This document shows, one piece after another, positions 39,046-42,947 of a stretch of DNA of 42,947 nt. Location of the stretch: the NCBI RefSeq assembly GCF_008801915.1, contig NZ_VZOV01000033.1, positions 1-42,947 of the forward strand. The letters are read 5' to 3'. Positions within the stretch are counted from its first letter, which is position 1. Each line of letters starts with the position of its first letter. The notes under the pieces were generated by a model that was not told the origin of the DNA, made no database searches, and worked only from the letters and a program-made list of their open reading frames with translations. The position numbers were made by a program, and so were the translations under genes. Origin of the DNA: Cupriavidus gilardii. Its GTDB lineage: Bacteria > Pseudomonadota > Gammaproteobacteria > Burkholderiales > Burkholderiaceae.

Positions 39046-39705
39046 ATGCGTTGGGAAATCTGGCTCGCCTATTTCGCGGCCTGCTGGGCGATCGCGGTCT
39101 CGCCGGGCTCTGGGGCCGTGCTGTCGATGAGCCACGGACTGTCCTATGGGCTGCGCAGGACCACCACGACGATCCTCGGCTTGCAGACCGGGCTGCTGAT
39201 CGTGCTGCTGGTCGCCGGCGGCGGCCTGGGCGCGCTGCTGATCGCGTCCGAACATGCGTTCGCCGCGGTCAAGACGGTGGGCGCGCTGTATCTGATCTAT
39301 CTCGGCGTGCAGCAATGGCGCGCGCGCGTCGAGCAGGAGCCGGGCGGCGCGAACGGCGAGGGCGAGGTGCGGGGCGGCATCCGCGTGGCCGCGATGAGTC
39401 CGCGCCGGCGGTTCGCCACCGGCCTGCTGACCAATGTCACCAATCCGAAGGGCATCGTCTTCATGGTCGCGGTGCTGCCGCAGTTCATCGATGCGGGCCG
39501 GCCGCTGGCGCCGCAGCTGGCAATCCTGGCCGTGACGATGTGCGCGGTCGACCTGATCGTGATGCACGGCTACGCGCTGCTGGCCTCGCGCATGCAGGGG
39601 CTGTTCCGCGATGCGCGCGCGATGCGCTGGCAGAACCGCGTGTTCGGCAGCGTGCTGATGGCGGTCGGCGCGGCGCTGTTCTTCGTGCGGCGCCAGCCGG
39701 GCTGA
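39046..39705 (+). CDS. LysE/RhtB-family amino acid exporter
   Basis: A 219-residue inner-membrane exporter with about six helices. The first helix carries the RhtB-type SPGSGAVLSMSHGLSYGLRR; LLTNVTNPKGIVFMVAVLPQ is the family's central motif with the conserved N-P-K. Such proteins extrude homoserine, threonine, lysine or similar. Between helices 3 and 4 a Glu/Gly-rich loop is longer than in RhtB. AGGAAGGAG at 39031-39039 serves the ATG. Monocistronic as far as can be seen. Confidence 0.92.
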   Translation: MRWEIWLAYFAACWAIAVSPGSGAVLSMSHGLSYGLRRTTTTILGLQTGLLIVLLVAGGGLGALLIASEHAFAAVKTVGALYLIYLGVQQWRARVEQEPGGANGEGEVRGGIRVAAMSPRRRFATGLLTNVTNPKGIVFMVAVLPQFIDAGRPLAPQLAILAVTMCAVDLIVMHGYALLASRMQGLFRDARAMRWQNRVFGSVLMAVGAALFFVRRQPG

Positions 39706-39784
39706 ACGCCGTCGGACCGCGCCGGCTGGCGATCCCCCGGCCGGTTTGCTTCAATGGTGGTTACCTCGCCCCTGGAGCCGACCG

Positions 39785-39928
39785 ATGCCGCGCCGTGCCG
39801 ACCATATCGACCATACCGTTCCGCCAATAGAAGACCCGCCGCCGCCCGGCGTGCCGCCCGATCACCCGCCGATCGAGGAGGAGCCGGAACCGCCGGGCGA
39901 GCCGCCTGAAGCGCGACTTCCGGCTTGA
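39785..39928 (+). CDS. Small Pro/Glu-rich protein
   Basis: A 47-residue acidic, proline-rich product starting MPRRADHIDHTVPPIEDPPP and ending PEARLPA. Short proteins with the same IDxTVPPIEDPP start occur in Burkholderiales, as far as I recall. It has a GGAG seven bases before the ATG. Unstructured; function unknown. The low complexity makes chance coding possible. Confidence 0.45.
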   Translation: MPRRADHIDHTVPPIEDPPPPGVPPDHPPIEEEPEPPGEPPEARLPA

Positions 39929-39961
39929 TGTACGGCAATGCGCCGCCACCGCGCCGGTTCA

Positions 39962-40088
39962 CTCCCCTCTCCCACATGTGGGAGAGGGGCGGGGGAGAGG
40001 GCAAGGGCGATTGAATGACCGGCGGCGTCGATAGGGCGACCGCCCGTTCCCTCTCCCCCGACCCACTCCCGCCATCGGGAGAGGGGAG
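39962..40088. repeat. REPIN-like paired palindrome, copy 3
   Basis: CTCCCCTCTCCC (39962-39973) and GGGAGAGGGGAG (40077-40088) are perfect 12-bp outer arms; inner GGGGGAGAGGG (39991-40001) pairs with CCCTCTCCCCC (40049-40059). Between the small Pro-rich gene and the comM stop codon, where it may also end transcription. Confidence 0.85.
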
Positions 40089-40108
40089 CCGATGGCGGCC
40101 CTGAGCCA

Positions 40109-41761
40109 TTAAACCGGGCGCAATACCCGCCGATACTGCACCGCCTCCGCGGCGTGCGCCGTGCCGATGAAATCCGCGCCGCCCAGGTCCGCAATGGTCC
40201 GCGCGACCTTCAGCACGCGAAAGTACGAACGCGCCGACCAGCCCAGCCGTGCCATCGCGGCGCGCAGCAGCCCCTGCGCCTGCTCGTCGAGCGGGCAATG
40301 CCGCTCGATCTCCTGTCCCGCCAGTTCCCCATTGGGTTTGCCCTGCCGTTCGAGCTGCCGCGCCCGGGCGGCCAGCACGCGCGCGCGGATCGCCGCGCTG
40401 TCCTCGCCGGGCGGGCCATCCAGCGTGTCCTGCTGGCTTTGCGCCGGCACTTCGATCTGCAGATCGATCCGGTCCAGCAGCGGCCCGGACAGCCGCGACT
40501 GGTAGCGCAGCACCTGGTCGGGCGTACAGCGGCAGGCGCGGGCCGGATGGCCCTGGTAGCCGCAGGGGCAGGGGTTCATCGCCGCGACGAACTGGAAGCG
40601 TGCCGGGAAGTCGGCCTGCCGGCCCGCACGCGAGATCGTGATGCGGCCCGACTCCAGCGGCTCGCGCAGGACCTCCAGCACGCGCCGCTCGAACTCGGGC
40701 AACTCGTCGAGGAACAGCACGCCGTGATGCGCCAGCGAAATCTCGCCGGGGCGCGGATCGCCGCCACCGCCGACCATCGCGGCCGCCGAGGCGGTATGGT
40801 GGGGCGAGCGGAACGGCCGGCGGCCCCAGCGCTCGGTGTGGAAGCCGGCGCCGGTCAGGCTCAGCACCGCGGCCGATTCGAGCGCCTCCTGCAGCGTCAT
40901 CGGCGGCAGCAGCCCGGGAAAGCGCTGCGCCAGCATCGACTTGCCGGTGCCGGGCGGCCCGATCAGCAAGGCGGAGTGCTGGCCGGCGGCCGCCACCTCC
41001 ATCGCGCGGCGCGCCTGCCCCTGGCCGCGGACGTCGCGCATGTCCGGCATGCCGGCGGGCGAACCGGCCAAGGGTGCCGTCGCCCCGGGCCGGGCCCGCG
41101 CCAGCGGCGGGCCGGTGCGGGCCAGGTGCGCGCAGACCTCGGGCAGCGAGGCGGCCGCCAGCACCGTGACCGACTCGACCAGCGCGGCCTCGGCGCCGTT
41201 GCCGGCCGCGACCACGAAGGCGCGAGCGGCGGTGCCGGCGCTGGCATTGGTCCCTGTCCCAGCTCTTGCTGCTGCTCCGGCTCTGGCTCCGGCTGCGGCT
41301 CCGGCTGCGGCTTCGGCTGCGGCTGCGGCTGCGGCTGCGGCTGCGGCTCCGGCTCCGGCCGCCTGCTCGCGCGCCAGTCCCATCGCCATCGCCAGCGCGC
41401 CGCGCACCGGCCGCAGCATGCCCGACAGCGACAGCTCGGCGGCGAACTCGTAGCCGTCCAGCGCCGGCGCCGGGATCTGCCCGCTGGCCGCGAGGATGCC
41501 GAGCGCGATCGCCAGGTCGAAGCGGCCCGATTCCTTGGGCAGATCGGCGGGCGCCAGATTGACCGTGATGCGGCGGTTCGGAAATTCGAAGCCGCAGTTC
41601 AGGATCGCCGCGCGCACGCGCTCGCGGCTCTCGCGCACCTCGGTCTCCGCGAGACCGACGATGGCGAAGGCCGGCAGGCCATTGGCCAGATGGATTTCGA
41701 CCGAGACCGGCGGCGCGTCGATGCCGGTCAGCGCGCGGCTGCGCAGGACGGCGAGGTGCAT
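40109..41761 (-). CDS. comM: YifB/ComM-family Mg-chelatase-like AAA+ ATPase
   Basis: A 550-residue ATPase; ComM is a branch-migration helicase used in natural transformation. The N-terminal Lon-S5-like domain (residues 1-130, GIDAPPVSVEIHLANGLPAF) is followed by the AAA+ core: Walker A GPPGTGKS at 268-275, Walker B VLFLDELPEF, sensor AAMNPCPCGYQG and the C-terminal lid ARSYFRVLKVARTIADL. Family proteins are about 505-515 residues; here a 48-residue Ala/Gly-rich insert (134-181) interrupts the N-domain/AAA junction and is encoded by a GGCTGC-type repeat. Start: ATG at 41759-41761. Confidence 0.93.
   Translation of the reverse strand: MHLAVLRSRALTGIDAPPVSVEIHLANGLPAFAIVGLAETEVRESRERVRAAILNCGFEFPNRRITVNLAPADLPKESGRFDLAIALGILAASGQIPAPALDGYEFAAELSLSGMLRPVRGALAMAMGLAREQAAGAGAAAAAAAAAAAEAAAGAAAGARAGAAARAGTGTNASAGTAARAFVVAAGNGAEAALVESVTVLAAASLPEVCAHLARTGPPLARARPGATAPLAGSPAGMPDMRDVRGQGQARRAMEVAAAGQHSALLIGPPGTGKSMLAQRFPGLLPPMTLQEALESAAVLSLTGAGFHTERWGRRPFRSPHHTASAAAMVGGGGDPRPGEISLAHHGVLFLDELPEFERRVLEVLREPLESGRITISRAGRQADFPARFQFVAAMNPCPCGYQGHPARACRCTPDQVLRYQSRLSGPLLDRIDLQIEVPAQSQQDTLDGPPGEDSAAIRARVLAARARQLERQGKPNGELAGQEIERHCPLDEQAQGLLRAAMARLGWSARSYFRVLKVARTIADLGGADFIGTAHAAEAVQYRRVLRPV
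41265..41360. repeat. GGCTGC/GGCTCC hexanucleotide-type repeat within comM
   Basis: About 16 six-base units (GGCTGC, GGCTCC, GGCTTC and variants) coding for the poly-Ala part of ComM on the minus strand. Six-base steps keep the frame. Confidence 0.85.
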
Positions 41762-41896
41762 GGGAAGGGACCAGGAGAGGGTTGGACGAAGCGGATGGAA
41801 GGCGCAAGCCGGGGGAACGATCCGGCATGCCGGCGGGCATCTCGCCGCGCGCATTGCCGTGCATGTCGCAGATCTATTAACGCCGCCGTAAACGCA

Positions 41897-41924
41897 GAAG
41901 GCCGCCGGTTGCCCGGCGGCCTTC
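41897..41924 (-). terminator. Hairpin between ubiK and comM
   Basis: GAAGGCCGCCGG-TTGC-CCGGCGGCCTTC, a perfect 12-bp stem starting 23 bases after the ubiK stop. The minus-strand T run is short (TTTA), so termination may be partial. Confidence 0.6.
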
Positions 41925-41946
41925 GCGTGACGTGGGTCTGGCGCGC

Positions 41947-42309
41947 TCAGCCAGCCAGCCCCGGGTTCGTCGGCCCGGTGCCCGGTTCCGGCGTGGTCGA
42001 GCCCGGCACCGAAGTGGCCGAGACCGTGGTGCCGACGCCGGCGGTGCCGACCGTGGCCGGCCCCGCTGCGCCCATGCCGGCGCGCCGTTCCAGCTCGGCG
42101 ACACGCATCTCCAGTTCCTCCAGCCGCGCACGCGTGCGGGCCAGCACCTGCGACTGCACGTCGAATTCCTCGCGCGTGACCAGATCGAGCTTGGCAAAGC
42201 CCTGGGTCATCATGCTGCGGACGTTCTTCTCGATGTCCTTGGCGGGCGAATTGCGCAGGACCTCGCTGACCTTGCTCTGCAGGTCGTTGAAGAGATCGGT
42301 GGGTTTCAT
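41947..42309 (-). CDS. ubiK: Ubiquinone biosynthesis accessory factor UbiK
   Basis: A 120-residue protein of the UbiK/BMFP (YqiC) family, which assists aerobic ubiquinone synthesis by binding lipid and UbiJ. Residues 1-80 hold the family domain: MKPTDLFNDLQSKVSEVLRN, then MMTQGFAKLDLVTREEFDVQ and a C-terminal coiled coil (RTRARLEELEMRVAELERR, about 58-76). Residues 81-120 are a Thr/Pro/Gly/Val-rich tail absent from E. coli UbiK. ATG at 42307-42309; an NtrC-type box lies 13 bases upstream of it, so nitrogen status may influence this gene. Confidence 0.92.
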   Translation of the reverse strand: MKPTDLFNDLQSKVSEVLRNSPAKDIEKNVRSMMTQGFAKLDLVTREEFDVQSQVLARTRARLEELEMRVAELERRAGMGAAGPATVGTAGVGTTVSATSVPGSTTPEPGTGPTNPGLAG

Positions 42310-42321
42310 CGGTTTCTCCTT

Positions 42322-42338
42322 TGCACCGTGAGGGTGCA
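42322..42338. promoter_or_regulatory. NtrC-binding site, perfect match
   Basis: TGCACC-GTGAG-GGTGCA, identical to the NtrC consensus TGCACC-N5-GGTGCA. It is 293 bases upstream of the -24/-12 promoter and 13 bases before the ubiK ATG. Confidence 0.75.
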
Positions 42339-42376
42339 TCGATCGGGGGCGGCGGGGGCGGCCGGATGGGTGCGTC

Positions 42377-42393
42377 TGCACGTTATCGGTGCA
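42377..42393. promoter_or_regulatory. NtrC-binding site, one mismatch
   Basis: TGCACG-TTATC-GGTGCA; one base off the consensus. Centre 55 bases from that of the other box, about five helical turns, so both can be bound from one DNA face. Confidence 0.7.
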
Positions 42394-42622
42394 GTGCGCG
42401 CCCGTGGCGGCGGCCAGCACCAGCCGGTGGCATGGGCCGATTATGGCCCGTGAAGCGCGCCGGGGAAAGCGGCCCGGACCTGCCGGACACAGCATTTAAC
42501 CCGGCATGGCCCGCCCCGCCCCGTGTTGCGGGCGTTCCGAAGGCAGATGGAAACCGGCTTTCATTCGCTGTCCCTTGCGCGTGGGAAGCGCCGTCCATGC
42601 GCACCCGGGCGCCGGCGGCTCC

Positions 42623-42638
42623 TGGCATGGCAGTTGCA
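42623..42638 (+). promoter_or_regulatory. Sigma-54 (-24/-12) promoter of the TorF porin gene
   Basis: TGGCAT-GGCAG-TTGCA: the GG (42624-42625) and GC (42636-42637) doublets are ten bases apart, as sigma-54 promoters need, with one mismatch from TGGCAC-N5-TTGCA. The ATG is 51 bases downstream. Confidence 0.75.
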
Positions 42639-42689
42639 GTATCCGCCTGACAAAGAAGTCCCGAGCCCAAGGAAAAGGAGAAGAAATCC

Positions 42690-42947
42690 ATGAAGACGCT
42701 GGCCCTCGCCATCGGCGCGCTGACGCTGTGCGGTTCCGCCACCACCGCGCTGGCGCAGAGCGCGCCCGTGACCGCCGAAGCGGCCTCGCCGCATACGTTC
42801 ACGGCGAACGTGACGCTGGGCTCCGAATACCGCTACCGCGGGATCATGCAGACCAACCGGCGGCCGGCGATCCAGGGCGGCTTCGACTACAGCCATGCGA
42901 GCGGCTTCTACGCGGGCAACTGGAACTCGAGCATCAGCTGGCTGAAC
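42690..42947 (+). CDS. TorF-family putative porin, 5' part (runs off the window)
   Basis: The first 86 codons of an outer-membrane protein. Signal peptide LALAIGALTLCGSATTALA, cleaved near residue 23. The mature start FTANVTLGSEYRYRGIMQTN, followed by PAIQGGFDYSHASGFYAGNW, is the hallmark of the TorF/gcw-type barrel family. In Burkholderiales this gene commonly precedes glnK and amtB; the NtrC boxes and sigma-54 promoter upstream agree with that setting. AAGGAG at 42674-42679 provides the Shine-Dalgarno. The rest lies beyond the window. Confidence 0.88.
   Translation, partial: MKTLALAIGALTLCGSATTALAQSAPVTAEAASPHTFTANVTLGSEYRYRGIMQTNRRPAIQGGFDYSHASGFYAGNWNSSISWLN

Larger units (their letters stand above)
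42310..42689. other. Regulatory region between ubiK and the TorF porin gene
   Basis: 380 bases with no supported gene. It holds two NtrC-type boxes and a -24/-12 promoter, listed separately; the stretch 42394-42622 between them shows nothing further to me. Confidence 0.7.

Overview
The window is GC-rich chromosomal DNA, densely packed with genes, of a betaproteobacterium, most likely a Burkholderiaceae member near Cupriavidus/Ralstonia. The basis is gene content: a fused isobutyryl-CoA mutase (IcmF), a DmeF-type metal exporter, a DUF2917 protein, MocR-controlled omega-aminotransferase, and the order comM - ubiK - TorF-family porin at the right edge, which in that group normally leads into glnK-amtB. 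No phage, transposase, plasmid function or CRISPR array is visible. The genus is an inference.

Layout. 1-4.3 kb: 5' part of sbcD, a tRNA-Cys, a His-rich cation exporter, a PagL-like lipid A deacylase and a MocR regulator. 4.3-8.6 kb: class III aminotransferase divergent from the MocR gene, an APC amino acid permease, a DUF2917 protein. 8.6-14.8 kb: an unknown exported protein, icmF, a HIT protein and 3-hydroxybutyryl-CoA dehydrogenase. 15.1-17.4 kb: an unrecognised 752-residue protein ending in 23 tandem Ser/Thr/Ala/Pro triplets. 17.4-27.1 kb: a Crp/Fnr-family regulator divergent from a seven-gene block (acyl-CoA ligase, five ABC transporter genes of the branched-chain amino acid/HAAT type, phenylacetate-CoA-ligase-like protein). 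27.1-36.8 kb: mostly minus-strand housekeeping genes (DUF454, nitronate monooxygenase, RlmI-type methyltransferase, DUF493, D-Ala-D-Ala carboxypeptidase, hydrolase, 2Fe-2S ferredoxin, UvrD-like helicase, two thioredoxin-fold proteins). 36.9-39.9 kb: lipoprotein, MFS and LysE transporters, a small Pro-rich protein. 40.1-42.9 kb: comM, ubiK and the start of a TorF porin gene.

How genes work together. The clearest unit is the Crp/Fnr-ligase-transporter block: a perfect inverted repeat lies where a class II activator would sit on the ligase promoter, so the regulator probably controls uptake and CoA-activation of a carboxylic acid whose identity is not visible. IcmF and 3-hydroxybutyryl-CoA dehydrogenase also act on acyl-CoA. 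At the right edge two NtrC-type boxes and a -24/-12 promoter point to nitrogen control of the porin gene. MocR and the aminotransferase share an intergenic region carrying phased repeats typical of such pairs.

Intergenic DNA carries a family of paired CCCTCTCC palindromes (REPIN-like) and two short degenerate tandem repeats.
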